Assembly: GCF_902498995.1 (NCBI RefSeq) | Contig: NZ_CABVLY010000009.1 | Coordinates: 124,001-188,000 of the forward strand | Reading direction: 5' to 3' | DNA: 64,000 nucleotides | From: Burkholderia anthina | GTDB taxonomy: Bacteria; Pseudomonadota; Gammaproteobacteria; Burkholderiales; Burkholderiaceae | Part shown: piece after piece, positions 17,613-26,450 of the stretch | Layout of the letters: every line of letters starts with the position of its first letter | Numbering within the stretch: the stretch's first letter is position 1 | Position numbers and translations under genes: made by a program | The notes under the pieces: model-generated | Seen by the model: the letters and a program-made list of their open reading frames with translations, nothing else | The model's database searches: none | What the model was told of the DNA's origin: nothing

Positions 17613-19612
17613 AACTCGATCCCATCTAGTTGGTCGAGGGACGCCAGCCGGGCCGCGCGTTGCATGGCCGGATCAAGCTGACGAGGAAGCGGCAGCGGCA
17701 AGTCGTCGTCATCGAGCAGCGCTAGGTCGTTGTCGGCGGATTGCGGTTCGGGGCTGTATTCGGCGACTTCGGACAGTTCCGGTTGGCGACGTGGGCCGCC
17801 GTCGTCTGCAATGCTGGTGTCGTCGCCAGCGAGGCCGGCTGAGACAGGGGCCGCTGGAACGGCGGGAATCGCCAGCCCGCTCCAGTCGTCGGGCCGCAGC
17901 GGCGGCGCATCGACATAGCGCCCGGCCGCAAGCGCGGGCGGCGGCAGCACGCGGCGCTTGAAATTGGCGTCGGCGTAGTAGCGCAGCTTCTTGGCGCGAA
18001 TCGGCGCGACGCTGGATACCATCACCACTTCATCGCCAGGCGGGAGCTGCATCACTTCACCCGGCGTGAGCAGAGGACGCGCGGTTTCCTGACGCGACAC
18101 CATCAAGTGCCCGAGCCACGGCGCGAGCCGGTGGCCAGCGTAGTTGCGCTGCGCGCGCAGCTCGGTTGCGGTGCCGAGCGTTTCGGAGATTCGCTTGGCG
18201 GTGCGTTCGTCGTTGGTGGCGAACGTCACGCGCACATGGCAGTTATCAAGGATGGAGTGGTTCTGACCGTAGGCTTTGTCGATCTGATTGAGCGACTGCG
18301 CGATGAGGAAACTACGGATGCCGTAGCCGGCCATGAATGCCAGCGCTGTCTCGAAGAAGTCGAGCCGGCCCAGCGCCGGAAACTCGTCAAGCATCAGCAG
18401 CAGCTTGTGGCGGCGCGCGATGCCGTCGCTGCCGTCTAGCGATTCGGTCAGACGCCGGCCGATCTGGTTGAGGATCAGGCGCACCAGCGGTTTCGTGCGG
18501 CTGATGTCGGACGGCGGCACGACGAGGTACAGCGAGACGGGATGTTGGGATGCGATCAGATCGGCGATGCGCCAGTCGCAGCGCGAAGTGACTTCGGCCA
18601 CCGTGGGGTCGCGGTACAGGCCGAGGAATGACATGGCGGTGCTCAACACGCCAGAACGCTCGTTGTCCGACTTGTTGAGCACTTCGCGCGCAGCAGACGC
18701 GACGACGGGATGCGACGTATCGCCCAGGTGGCGCGTCGTCATCATCCGATGCAGTGTCAACTCGAACGGGCAAGCCGGATCGGACAGGAAGTTGGCAACA
18801 CCACGCAGCGTCTTGTCCTCGCCTGCGTAGAGCACATGCAGGATCGCGCCGACCAGCAGCGCGTGTGAGGTCTTCTCCCAATGGTTGCGCTTCTCCAACG
18901 CGCCTTCGGGATCGACCAGAATGTCTGCAATGTTCTGTACGTCGCGCACTTCATACGCGCCGCGCCGGACTTCGAGCAGCGGGTTGTACGCGGCCGACCT
19001 CGCATCGGTCGGGTTGAACAGCAGGCAATGCGAGAAGCACGAGCGCCAACCGGCCGTGATCTGCCAGTTCTCGCCCTTGATGTCGTGAATGACGGCGGAC
19101 GCCGGCCAGCTCAACAGCGTCGGCACGACAAGGCCGACGCCCTTGCCCGAGCGCGTCGGCGCGAAAGTCAGTACGTGTTCTGGACCTTCATGCCGCAGGT
19201 ACTGACCGCGATGCAGGCCGAGGAATACGCCGGCCGGCTTGTCGAGGCCGGCTTTGTGAATATCGGCGGTTTCGGCCCAGCGCGCCGAACCATAGGTCGT
19301 GACGAGCTTCGACTGCCGCGAGCGCCAAACCGACATGGTGATGGCGACCAGCACGGCCACCAGGCCGCTGCCGGCCGCGATGGCCCCGCCTATGTTGAAG
19401 ATGCGTGGCGCGTAACCGTCGTAGAGGAACCACCACCCGAACAGCCGCCACGGGTAGTAGACCGGCGTACCGAAGAAATCAAACCACGGCGAGCCAAGGC
19501 GTAGCTGGAAGGCAAGAGCCGCTGCTGTCCACTGTGTCGCGGCCTCTACGCCTGCGATCACAACGCCGAACACGACGGCAACCTGTCCGAACAGCACGCC
19601 TTGACCTTGCAT
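17609..19612 (-). CDS. traG: TraG, VirD4-type coupling protein (T4CP)
   Basis: 667-aa coupling ATPase that brings the relaxase-DNA complex to the T4SS. There are two or three hydrophobic N-terminal segments (about residues 5-100), then the NTPase domain with Walker A APTRSGKG near 151-158, the YNPL motif, and Walker B LLLMLDEFPALG. The C-terminal 100 residues are acidic and low-complexity. I chose the ATG at 19612 (MQGQGVLFG); a longer frame to 19663 adds 17 residues with no support. It is first in the traG-trb block and overlaps the CopG-like gene by four bases. Confidence 0.93.
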   Translation of the reverse strand: MQGQGVLFGQVAVVFGVVIAGVEAATQWTAAALAFQLRLGSPWFDFFGTPVYYPWRLFGWWFLYDGYAPRIFNIGGAIAAGSGLVAVLVAITMSVWRSRQSKLVTTYGSARWAETADIHKAGLDKPAGVFLGLHRGQYLRHEGPEHVLTFAPTRSGKGVGLVVPTLLSWPASAVIHDIKGENWQITAGWRSCFSHCLLFNPTDARSAAYNPLLEVRRGAYEVRDVQNIADILVDPEGALEKRNHWEKTSHALLVGAILHVLYAGEDKTLRGVANFLSDPACPFELTLHRMMTTRHLGDTSHPVVASAAREVLNKSDNERSGVLSTAMSFLGLYRDPTVAEVTSRCDWRIADLIASQHPVSLYLVVPPSDISRTKPLVRLILNQIGRRLTESLDGSDGIARRHKLLLMLDEFPALGRLDFFETALAFMAGYGIRSFLIAQSLNQIDKAYGQNHSILDNCHVRVTFATNDERTAKRISETLGTATELRAQRNYAGHRLAPWLGHLMVSRQETARPLLTPGEVMQLPPGDEVVMVSSVAPIRAKKLRYYADANFKRRVLPPPALAAGRYVDAPPLRPDDWSGLAIPAVPAAPVSAGLAGDDTSIADDGGPRRQPELSEVAEYSPEPQSADNDLALLDDDDLPLPLPRQLDPAMQRAARLASLDQLDGIEL

Positions 19613-19763
19613 CCTGGCCTCCGCTTTCTCCTGCACAACACGCGGCACAAAGGCGTGCCGCACATGCGAGGATCAGAGTCAGGTCTAGGGCCGGTCAAAG
19701 ACCGTTATCGGGAGAAACGTCGAGGAAAAAGCAAGATTCCGCGCAGAGTCGAACTAAAGCGAA

Positions 19764-19792
19764 ACGCCGCAAGCGATGGCGCATTGCGGCGT
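19764..19792. other. 9-bp inverted repeat between the acetyltransferase and traG
   Basis: ACGCCGCAA (19764-19772) and TTGCGGCGT (19784-19792) form a perfect 9-bp stem with an 11-base loop in the 246-bp gap between the acetyltransferase stop and the traG start. On the minus strand it is followed by a weak T-rich run (TTTCGCTTTAG), so it may terminate or attenuate transcription from the upstream genes before traG. No strong U-tract, hence the low confidence. Confidence 0.35.
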
Positions 19793-19858
19793 GGCGAGTT
19801 AAAAAAATGGAGATTTTGGTGAAAAGATGACGAACTAGACTTTGGCTCGGCGAGCTTC

Positions 19859-20404
19859 TTAGCCATCCTGCGGTTGTACCGGCGTTTCCAAATTGAGTTG
19901 ATAGAATGCCGCATCCAACCAGCGACCAAACTTAAATCCGACCTGGGGAAACGTGCCGGAATGTACGAACCCCAGTCGCTCATGCAAGTTGATGCTGGGG
20001 GTATTGGTGGCATCGATGCACCCGACCAGTACGTGCAGTTGGGCCTTACGTGCACGCAAAATCAAGTCGTTCATCAGAAGCTTGCCAAGACCACGTCCCC
20101 GCTGCTCGTAATGCACATATACGCTGTGTTCTACTGTGTATTTGTAGGCAGGAAATGCGCGAAACGAGCCCCAACTTGCAAAGCCCAACAATTTTCCCGA
20201 AGCATCGACGGCGCCCACGACAGGAAATCCATTTGCTTTCTTGGTGGCAAACCAGTTAGTCATCGCCTGCGGCGGCCGAGGAACATAGTCATACAAGGCC
20301 GTCGAGTTGACGATAGCCTCGTTCAATATCGCCAGAATGGCGGATGCGTGTTCTGCTTCGCAGCAGTCGATGAGCCGCACATCGTCAGGTGTGTGGGAAG
20401 TCAT
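19859..20404 (-). CDS. GNAT N-acetyltransferase, phosphinothricin acetyltransferase-like
   Basis: 181-aa GNAT enzyme that should transfer an acetyl group from acetyl-CoA to an amine. The acetyl-CoA loop is visible as EQRGRGLGKLL near residues 100-110, and the N-terminal ILNEAIVNSTALYDY segment is typical of the phosphinothricin/methionine-sulfoximine acetyltransferase group (PAT, MnaT, YncA). The substrate cannot be read from sequence; detoxification of a toxic amino acid is the likely role. It lies between eexN and traG, normally neighbours in this ICE type, so it is probably cargo inserted into the transfer block. Complete, with no transposase near it. Confidence 0.85.
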   Translation of the reverse strand: MTSHTPDDVRLIDCCEAEHASAILAILNEAIVNSTALYDYVPRPPQAMTNWFATKKANGFPVVGAVDASGKLLGFASWGSFRAFPAYKYTVEHSVYVHYEQRGRGLGKLLMNDLILRARKAQLHVLVGCIDATNTPSINLHERLGFVHSGTFPQVGFKFGRWLDAAFYQLNLETPVQPQDG

Positions 20405-20453
20405 GGAAACTCCTCGTGGTTAATAGCTGGAATTGGTACCGACTCGCCCACGA

Positions 20454-20702
20454 TCAGAACTTGGGCTGCTCCTTAGGTGGTTTATACGGAGTCTGGCCAT
20501 TGCCGAAAAAACGCCGATTGATTGCCTCGGCCGCACGATCACAGAGAGCATCGCCAAGCTTGGCACGATCTGTCTTGCACTGCTGATGCAGTTCCTTCAA
20601 ACGCTCTGGGTTTGCCGCGAGCGAGTCAACTGTTTCGACCAGCTCGGACTTACCGCAAGCAGCTAACATTGAAGCAAGCAGAAGAAAGATGACCTTTTTC
20701 AT
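20454..20702 (-). CDS. eexN: EexN family entry-exclusion lipoprotein
   Basis: 82-aa predicted lipoprotein with signal peptide and lipobox (LLASMLAAC, Cys17). The mature domain contains VDSLAANPERLKELHQQC and later AINRRFFGNGQTPY, features of the EexN family that reduces entry of a second copy of the element. Its ATG overlaps the stop of the LysR gene by four bases (ATGA), which ties its synthesis to that regulator. A related protein is at 11985-12278. Function is inferred from the family and the ICE context. Confidence 0.85.
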   Translation of the reverse strand: MKKVIFLLLASMLAACGKSELVETVDSLAANPERLKELHQQCKTDRAKLGDALCDRAAEAINRRFFGNGQTPYKPPKEQPKF

Positions 20703-21643
20703 GGTTCGATTTCCTCCGAAGCGCTGGAATCAGGCAATACGGCCGGCTCCTTGGTAGGAGACAATCCCAAGGTATTTGTCCGTTCAACGAAGCGAGCTAG
20801 TGTTTCCGAAAGTTCGTTATCTGATCGGAGTAAGTACGTGGTGAGCATGGCTGCACGACCAGCTAACGGTCGGGCTACCACGCCGGGCTCGCGGCTGGCG
20901 GCGATCTGCGAGGCACCAATCAAACCCAAGGCGAATCCTGCCGCCACCAGTGCCATCATCAAATCGACGGACGAAACCCGTTCAGCGACTAACGGCTCGC
21001 GATCGACACGACGCAGTACGCGTTCGATTTGCCTTGCGTAGCCTTCACATGCGTGAGGATTTCCAAGTACCAGTGGATAGTGCAGAACTTCCTCAAGAGG
21101 GATGCGCTTGTATGTCATTAGAGGGTGGCGCGCTGGCATCGCCACCATCAATGGATCGTCCCAAACAGCTTCAGCAAGAATGCCGTCTCCGACATCATCT
21201 GATCGAGCAAATCCCACATCGTACAAATCGTCGTGCAATCCTTTGATCTGTTGCGCTAATGGAACCTCGAACAGACGTATCTCGATCTCGGGTTCTTCTT
21301 GGCGGCACAACGCCAGAAAGGTTGAGAAGCGCGACGGTGGGATGCCATCTGAGAGTGCGACGCGCAACTGACTATGAAATCCATTAGCGGCAGCCCGCAC
21401 GCTATCTCGCGCCTGCTGTAAAGCAGTGAAGACGCGCGGCACATGCTCCATAAACAGCTTTCCTGCAAGAGTTAGCCGGGTACTTCGTGTAGTGCGAACA
21501 AAAAGCTGGATGCCAAGATCTTCTTCCAACTCCTTGATCGCTCGTGACAGTGGAGATTGTTCAATGTGCAGTCGTTCCGCTGCACGCGCAAAGTGCAATT
21601 CTTCTGCAACGGCCAGAAAGCACTTCAGATGCCGAAGTTCCAT
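20699..21643 (-). CDS. traR: TraR-like LysR-type regulator of ICE transfer
   Basis: 314-aa LysR-type transcriptional regulator: N-terminal winged HTH (residues 1-60, ELRHLKCFLAVAEELHFARAAERLHIEQSPLSRAI) and a C-terminal effector domain. A LysR gene called traR sits in this position next to traG in Tn4371-like ICEs, and I assign it on that basis. The ATG at 21643 is preferred over an adjacent TTG. It is followed by eexN with a four-base overlap and preceded by cysK at 42 bp on the same strand with no visible terminator. The effector and targets are unknown; it could instead serve the cysK cargo, since LysR proteins often regulate sulfur metabolism. Confidence 0.8.
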   Translation of the reverse strand: MELRHLKCFLAVAEELHFARAAERLHIEQSPLSRAIKELEEDLGIQLFVRTTRSTRLTLAGKLFMEHVPRVFTALQQARDSVRAAANGFHSQLRVALSDGIPPSRFSTFLALCRQEEPEIEIRLFEVPLAQQIKGLHDDLYDVGFARSDDVGDGILAEAVWDDPLMVAMPARHPLMTYKRIPLEEVLHYPLVLGNPHACEGYARQIERVLRRVDREPLVAERVSSVDLMMALVAAGFALGLIGASQIAASREPGVVARPLAGRAAMLTTYLLRSDNELSETLARFVERTNTLGLSPTKEPAVLPDSSASEEIEP

Positions 21644-21685
21644 CAACCGTTGCCTCCAGTGACGATGCAGCGAACCAGGCCGAAC

Positions 21686-22606
21686 TTACGAGTGATCGAA
21701 AAGCCCCGAGCTAGCGTAACGATCACCAGTGTCCGGCAGGATGGCTACTACTGTCTTGCCCTGCATATCTGGCCGCTGCAACAGAGACAAAGAAGCGTGA
21801 ATCGCCGCTCCACCTGATATACCAGCGCAAATGCCTTCGCGTTTCGCCAACATACGTGCTGCGCTGAAGGCGTCATCGTTTGACACCGCGATCACCTCGT
21901 CAACGAGTTGGCGATCAAACAGAGGAGGTACAAAACCGACCCCAATGCCGGGAATACGATGCTGTCCCGCTTTACCGCCGGAAAGCACATTGGAATCCAG
22001 CGGTTCGACTGCAACAACGTGCAAGTTGGGTTTTTTCTCTTTCAATGCGCCTGCCGTCCCAATGAGAGTTCCACCTGTACCGACAGCAGCAACCAGAACA
22101 TCAATATCTCCGCTCGTATCGGCCCAAATTTCTTCGGCAGTAGTGCGACGGTGTACTGCTGTGTTCGACTGGTTGTTGAACTGGTCCAGGAGAATCGCTC
22201 CCGGAATCTCTTGCAGGAGCTTCTTCGCAAGCTGCACAGCGTCCGCCATCAAGATACCCGGCGTGTGGCGCACTTCGGCACCAAAATGTCGCAGCAGAGC
22301 CGTTCGTTCTTCCGACATGACTTCAGGCATCACGACGATTAAGTGATATCCCTTTACAGCTGCGGCGACAGCGAGGCCAATACCGGTGTTTCCTGCCGTT
22401 GCTTCGATCAACGTAGCACCGGGCTTGATCCGGCCACTCGCCTCTGCATCCTCGATCAAAGCTAAACCAACGCGATCCTTCACGCTGCCCCCCGGATTAC
22501 GCATTTCCAGCTTTGCGAGAATGGAGCCAAACCGATCGCCGCCTAGTCGGCTCAACCTCACGAGTGGCGTGCGACCAATGGTGCGGGTTATGTCGTCGTA
22601 GATCAT
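21686..22606 (-). CDS. cysK: Cysteine synthase family (PLP beta-replacement enzyme)
   Basis: 306-aa fold-type II PLP enzyme of the cysteine synthase group, which makes cysteine from O-acetylserine and sulfide. Seen: the PLP lysine Lys43 in GGSVKDR, the substrate loop EATAGNTG (TSGNTG in most CysK), the phosphate loop VGTGGT, and the C-terminal LPDTGDRYASS. The altered loop (Ala for Ser) and AGISGG in place of the usual AGISSG leave room for a different nucleophile or substrate. A good ribosome site (AGGAG) precedes the ATG. As an extra copy on an ICE it may make the cell resistant to a sulfur- or amino-acid-related toxin. A putative MocR operator lies about 95 bp upstream. Confidence 0.85.
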   Translation of the reverse strand: MIYDDITRTIGRTPLVRLSRLGGDRFGSILAKLEMRNPGGSVKDRVGLALIEDAEASGRIKPGATLIEATAGNTGIGLAVAAAVKGYHLIVVMPEVMSEERTALLRHFGAEVRHTPGILMADAVQLAKKLLQEIPGAILLDQFNNQSNTAVHRRTTAEEIWADTSGDIDVLVAAVGTGGTLIGTAGALKEKKPNLHVVAVEPLDSNVLSGGKAGQHRIPGIGVGFVPPLFDRQLVDEVIAVSNDDAFSAARMLAKREGICAGISGGAAIHASLSLLQRPDMQGKTVVAILPDTGDRYASSGLFDHS

Positions 22607-22700
22607 GATGTTCTCCTATGAAATCTTCCAAAGGTGTTAGGCAATAGAGCCAGTCGCATATTCTCTGTCCCATATCGACAACTTCACCAGAGACAGAACA

Positions 22701-22730
22701 GGTACAGATTTGTATTACTGTACCGGTACA
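22701..22730. promoter_or_regulatory. Putative MocR operator upstream of cysK
   Basis: GGTACAG at 22701-22707, nine bases, then ACTGTACCGGTACA at 22717-22730. The first block and CTGTACC at 22718-22724 also form an inverted repeat. The same arrangement with the same spacing occurs before the divergent MocR gene at 26451-26480. It lies in the 223-bp gap before cysK, about 95 bp from its start codon. Confidence 0.6.
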
Positions 22731-22829
22731 TAAACATGGACGGATTGACTAATTTCCTATCAGAAGGAGATCAGATCCTCGTGACAGAGCTACGGTGAGA
22801 GACATGCACCACATCGAGCCGGGAGGTGC

Positions 22830-23642
22830 TTACGTCCTGGCCCGCACGGACGAGAAGAAGGCTGAAGAGTCGGCTGAAAAGTCCTTGATTGCCTGACGAA
22901 ACGCTCGCCGCACGAATTCGAACGGCGCCCCCCCAAGGCTTATCCGCCTGGCTCCAGCAGAGGCCAATTCATCGACAGTTGGACAACCGGGTACCATCAT
23001 GATATTCAGCGGCAGATCGATCGACTGACTTAGCCGCTGTATCAATGGCAATTCAGTTAACCCTGGTACGAATAGCCCGTTGGCTCCGGCCTCCTGGTAC
23101 AGCTTGCATCGCCGGATAGCCTCATCAACGAGCGTTTCAGTCTGTCGCCTTTCGAGAAGTATTCCATCGAATCTCGCGTTAATGAACAAGGGTACATTAC
23201 GGCCATCAGCTGCGGCCCGAGCCCCGGCTATCCGTTCACAATGATGGTCGGCACTAGACAGGATTCGCTTATGATCTAAGAGGCCATCTTCGAGATTGAC
23301 CCCAACAGCTCCGGCGTCGATTACCAAGGCAACGCTATCCTCAATCGCCTTGGACGTATCTCCAAAACCCGCCTCGAAGTCCACTGTAAGAGGAATGGAC
23401 GTGGCGCGGCTTATGCTCTCCACTACAGTTAGCAGTGATTGGAGCGGAATATTCTCTCCGTCCTTGTAGCCTAAAGCTGAGGCCACGGAGTGGCTGCTCG
23501 TTGCAAGTGCCATATGACTCGCCGCCTCGCATTCGATTGCTGACCACGCGTCCCATACATTGACAAGCACAAGTGGATACTCTTTGCCATGCAGTTGCGA
23601 GAATATTTCAGCCTGACGCCGACTTTCTGTGTGATCGCTCAC
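22830..23642 (-). CDS. Isocitrate lyase/PEP mutase superfamily protein
   Basis: 270-aa TIM-barrel enzyme of the PEP mutase/2-methylisocitrate lyase superfamily, which makes or breaks C-C or P-C bonds next to a carboxylate. The metal-site strand VDFEAGFG (VDxDTGYG in classic members) near residue 90 and VNLEDG near 120 are visible. The KKCGH lyase motif is absent, and LLDHKR sits at that point, so it is not a true isocitrate lyase. Oxaloacetate decarboxylase, hydrolase or mutase activities are possible. It follows the MFS gene by 67 bp in the leftward cargo operon. Confidence 0.8.
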   Translation of the reverse strand: MSDHTESRRQAEIFSQLHGKEYPLVLVNVWDAWSAIECEAASHMALATSSHSVASALGYKDGENIPLQSLLTVVESISRATSIPLTVDFEAGFGDTSKAIEDSVALVIDAGAVGVNLEDGLLDHKRILSSADHHCERIAGARAAADGRNVPLFINARFDGILLERRQTETLVDEAIRRCKLYQEAGANGLFVPGLTELPLIQRLSQSIDLPLNIMMVPGCPTVDELASAGARRISLGGAPFEFVRRAFRQAIKDFSADSSAFFSSVRART

Positions 23643-23709
23643 GATGTTCGCTCCATTTTACATATGTAGGAATGCTACTAATGAAATCGTCGATCCGCGT
23701 ATTTAGTTT

Positions 23710-24948
23710 TTATCTGATATCGCGATCACGAACGGGTTTGAGAAGAGATAAAGCTAGGCAAGCAAGTGCGCCAATAGTCAACGCTGCTGCGGCTACGCCA
23801 AGCGATGCATTGAACCCACCTGTACGTGCTACTAAAGCTGTTGCGAGAGGTGGCCCAGCAATTTGACCACTGGCGTAAATTGCAACCATGAGGCCAATCA
23901 GTTTCACCGCTTTAGATCCTCGCAAACGGCGAGCCTCGCGCATCGCAATAGACGTGATGGCCGCAAATGGAACACCGACTAATAGGCTGCTGATGGCGAA
24001 GCCCATTACAGTAGGCGACACAATGGCGGTACCAACACCAATGGCTTGAGCCGTGTACAGAACTATCAGGATATGCCTATTGTCGTGATGCAGCCCGATG
24101 CGCCCGACCAGCCATGCGCCCACAGTGACACCAACGCCAAACAACGGCCAAAACAACTCAATCCATGTGCTTCCGGGCATCGCATGGCGAGCTATAACGG
24201 GCAGGAATGTAGCTGTGATGATGTAGCCGAAACCCGCAAGGCCGAAGATTATTGTTATCGCCACAGCTTCGAGATCGAGCTGCAAAGTCATATGTGATTC
24301 GGTAGTCGATGATTCCGACCCCGTCGTCCGACCCACGCGGCGCGAGCGGGACGGCGACCGAAGAATGCGCCAGATGGGTGCGAGCATCGCCACACCGAGA
24401 ATCGTGAAGGCAGCCCACCCCCAACTCGCGGGCCAATGCGCGGCGGTCATGCCAAATGTAGGCACGCTGGTTAGCAGCACACCGACACCTGGGCCACAGA
24501 ACATCACCCCGCCCAATTTCAGGTGACCAAGCTCCGCGAGCCGCTGCTGGCTCCAGGCCGTAGCGTAGACCATCACGAACCCGCAGCAAATCCCGGAGAT
24601 GAATCGCCATGCTCCCCAAAAAAGCATGCCCCCTGGCAACGCCATCGCCAGCGTCATAGCTATGGTAAGTACCAGAGAGGCGCGCACCATCCGGGCGGGA
24701 TCGGGGCGTATGCAGAGGCTGACTAGCGCTCCGAGGAGGTAGCCGATGTAGTTCATGGTTGCCAAGGCCCCACCCTGATCGAGGGTTACCGTACCTTCAC
24801 GCAGCATTATCGGCAGCAACGGCGTAAGAACGAACCGACCAAGAGAAAGCGCCATTGCCAGTGAACCAAATCCGGCCATGGCCACGGCCCAAGGTCCAGG
24901 CCCATCGCTAATTGTTCTACCAGCACGCATATCCACATTTACCGGCAT
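23710..24948 (-). CDS. MFS transporter, YbfB/YjiJ family
   Basis: 412-aa major-facilitator transporter with about twelve hydrophobic segments. The region SLGRFVLTPLLPIMLREG followed by ATMNYIGYLLGALVSL is characteristic of the YbfB/YjiJ (MFS_4) family. A polar loop rich in Arg and Ser in the middle (RILRSPSRSRRVGRTTGSESS) splits the two halves. I chose the ATG at 24948, which follows the thioesterase stop; a TTG at 24960 would overlap it. It may export or import the compound handled by the neighbouring enzymes; direction and substrate are not visible. Confidence 0.85.
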   Translation of the reverse strand: MPVNVDMRAGRTISDGPGPWAVAMAGFGSLAMALSLGRFVLTPLLPIMLREGTVTLDQGGALATMNYIGYLLGALVSLCIRPDPARMVRASLVLTIAMTLAMALPGGMLFWGAWRFISGICCGFVMVYATAWSQQRLAELGHLKLGGVMFCGPGVGVLLTSVPTFGMTAAHWPASWGWAAFTILGVAMLAPIWRILRSPSRSRRVGRTTGSESSTTESHMTLQLDLEAVAITIIFGLAGFGYIITATFLPVIARHAMPGSTWIELFWPLFGVGVTVGAWLVGRIGLHHDNRHILIVLYTAQAIGVGTAIVSPTVMGFAISSLLVGVPFAAITSIAMREARRLRGSKAVKLIGLMVAIYASGQIAGPPLATALVARTGGFNASLGVAAAALTIGALACLALSLLKPVRDRDIR

Positions 24949-24952
24949 AATT

Positions 24953-25444
24953 TCAGGCAACTTCCGCTGGGAAAATCATGCAGGTCTCGCTGCCATGGGC
25001 TAACAGCTTTCCTTGTTCATCAAGGAGTCGGCCGTCTGCAGTAGCTATCCGCCCACCCCGGTGAATTACCTTGCCTTCACAGCGCACAAGCCCGCTCGCA
25101 GGCAATACTGGACGAACGTAGTTGATCTTCATCTCAATCGTGGTCCAGCCTTCGCCTATCTTGAGTGTCGCGTGAGTCGCAAAGCCCATTGCCGCATCCA
25201 GAATAGTTGCCGCCCATCCACCCTGAATCGATCCAATGGGATTGAAGAACCTGGGTGTTGGCCTGCCTATAAAAACAGCGTGCCCGACATCTATTTCCGA
25301 AAACTCGATTTCAATCATGTCGGCGAATGGTGGATAGGGGTGGCGGCCGTCGAGAAGACCTTTCATAAAGGTCAGTCCATCTTCTGATAGCAAGACATCC
25401 CTCGTAACGATGCCAATATTTCGATTCAAATTTTCGTTAGCCAT
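24953..25444 (-). CDS. PaaI/hotdog-fold thioesterase
   Basis: 163-aa hotdog-fold protein of the PaaI/YiiD type, expected to hydrolyse an acyl-CoA thioester. The core motif GGWAATILDAAMGFATHATL near residues 75-95 contains the hotdog helix with the usual acidic residue (Asp), followed by the TIEMKINYVRPV strand. It is 13 bp after the ketopantoate-reductase-like gene and just before the MFS gene, so it is the second gene of the leftward cargo operon. Confidence 0.85.
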   Translation of the reverse strand: MANENLNRNIGIVTRDVLLSEDGLTFMKGLLDGRHPYPPFADMIEIEFSEIDVGHAVFIGRPTPRFFNPIGSIQGGWAATILDAAMGFATHATLKIGEGWTTIEMKINYVRPVLPASGLVRCEGKVIHRGGRIATADGRLLDEQGKLLAHGSETCMIFPAEVA

Positions 25445-25457
25445 ATTCCCTCCGTCT

Positions 25458-26375
25458 TTAATGTTGAGCCTCGTAGGCTTTTAGATGTGTATATGCCACG
25501 CGCAACAAAGGAACCGGGATGGCTTTTGCAGCAGCTCGTGTCACCAGATCGCCAATCAAGTTATCAGCCTCCACTCGGAAGCCTGCCTGGATGTCACGGA
25601 ACATAGACGAGGTGAGCGGCGAACCGTCCGCAGTCAGCAATGAAAGCCGCTGCTCGACAAATTGGTCTCTAGGCTCATGGCCATATGCGGTAGCAATCGA
25701 TTTACATTCTTCAATCAGCGTGGCGATGAAATCTCTACCGCCTGGTGCGCTGAGAATCAGATCGGTGGACGCTCGCATCAGACATGTCGCCGCTGCCAAC
25801 GGAGTTATAAATATCCACTTTTCCCACATGTCTTGTTCGATGGTCTCGCTGATGGAACCATTGAAGTTTCCAGACCCAATCAAGCGATCAACCGAACGTA
25901 GAAGTTCCGGCTGATTATTCCCGCGATCCCCGAAAGTCAGCGACTGGATTGGTTGCAATTGAACGACTTCGCGTTCTTCATTCAATGTCGTATGGATTGT
26001 GCATAGCCCACCCAATACGCGCTCTCGCCCGAACTTTTCGTCAAGCATTTCCAGATGCTTCATTCCATTTAGCAACGGAATGATTAAGGTTTGAGGGCCC
26101 ACGGCCGGTGTGAACGATTGGATGGCATCAATCAAGTCGTAAGACTTGCAGCTCAAAAGGATGACATCGAATTTTTCCGTAAGATCATTGGCCAGAACGA
26201 TTGGCGGAGAACTAAAAAATACATCTCCGTGCGGGCTATGAATCCTTAGTCCGCCCGAGGTCAGTTCCTTTGCTCGGCCGGGCCGCACGAGGAAAGTCAC
26301 ATCATGGCCAGCTTGCAGCAACCGACCTCCGAAATACCCGCCAATAGCGCCGGCACCAACAGTGAGAACGCGCAT
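25458..26375 (-). CDS. Ketopantoate reductase-like (ApbA/PanE) oxidoreductase
   Basis: 305-aa NADP-dependent oxidoreductase of the ApbA/PanE family. The Rossmann motif VGAGAIGGYFGGRL is at residues 6-19, the central KPR-type region QDMWEKWIF carries a lysine near residue 190, and the C-terminal helical domain has FRVEADNLIGDL. Catalysed ketopantoate reduction is not certain; family members reduce other 2-keto acids. It is the first gene of the cargo operon and is transcribed divergently from the MocR gene. Confidence 0.82.
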   Translation of the reverse strand: MRVLTVGAGAIGGYFGGRLLQAGHDVTFLVRPGRAKELTSGGLRIHSPHGDVFFSSPPIVLANDLTEKFDVILLSCKSYDLIDAIQSFTPAVGPQTLIIPLLNGMKHLEMLDEKFGRERVLGGLCTIHTTLNEEREVVQLQPIQSLTFGDRGNNQPELLRSVDRLIGSGNFNGSISETIEQDMWEKWIFITPLAAATCLMRASTDLILSAPGGRDFIATLIEECKSIATAYGHEPRDQFVEQRLSLLTADGSPLTSSMFRDIQAGFRVEADNLIGDLVTRAAAKAIPVPLLRVAYTHLKAYEAQH

Positions 26376-26450
26376 AAAACTGGCCTCGTTGAAATGGTCC
26401 TTGAACCGTTTCTTATATCAAGCAAGAGCCAGATTAACGAGATACAATCA

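Noticed and set aside
19859-23642. Phosphinothricin biosynthesis or resistance locus
   Set aside because: A PAT-like acetyltransferase and a PEP-mutase-family enzyme are both present, but no other biosynthetic genes are, and the mutase lacks the diagnostic motif.
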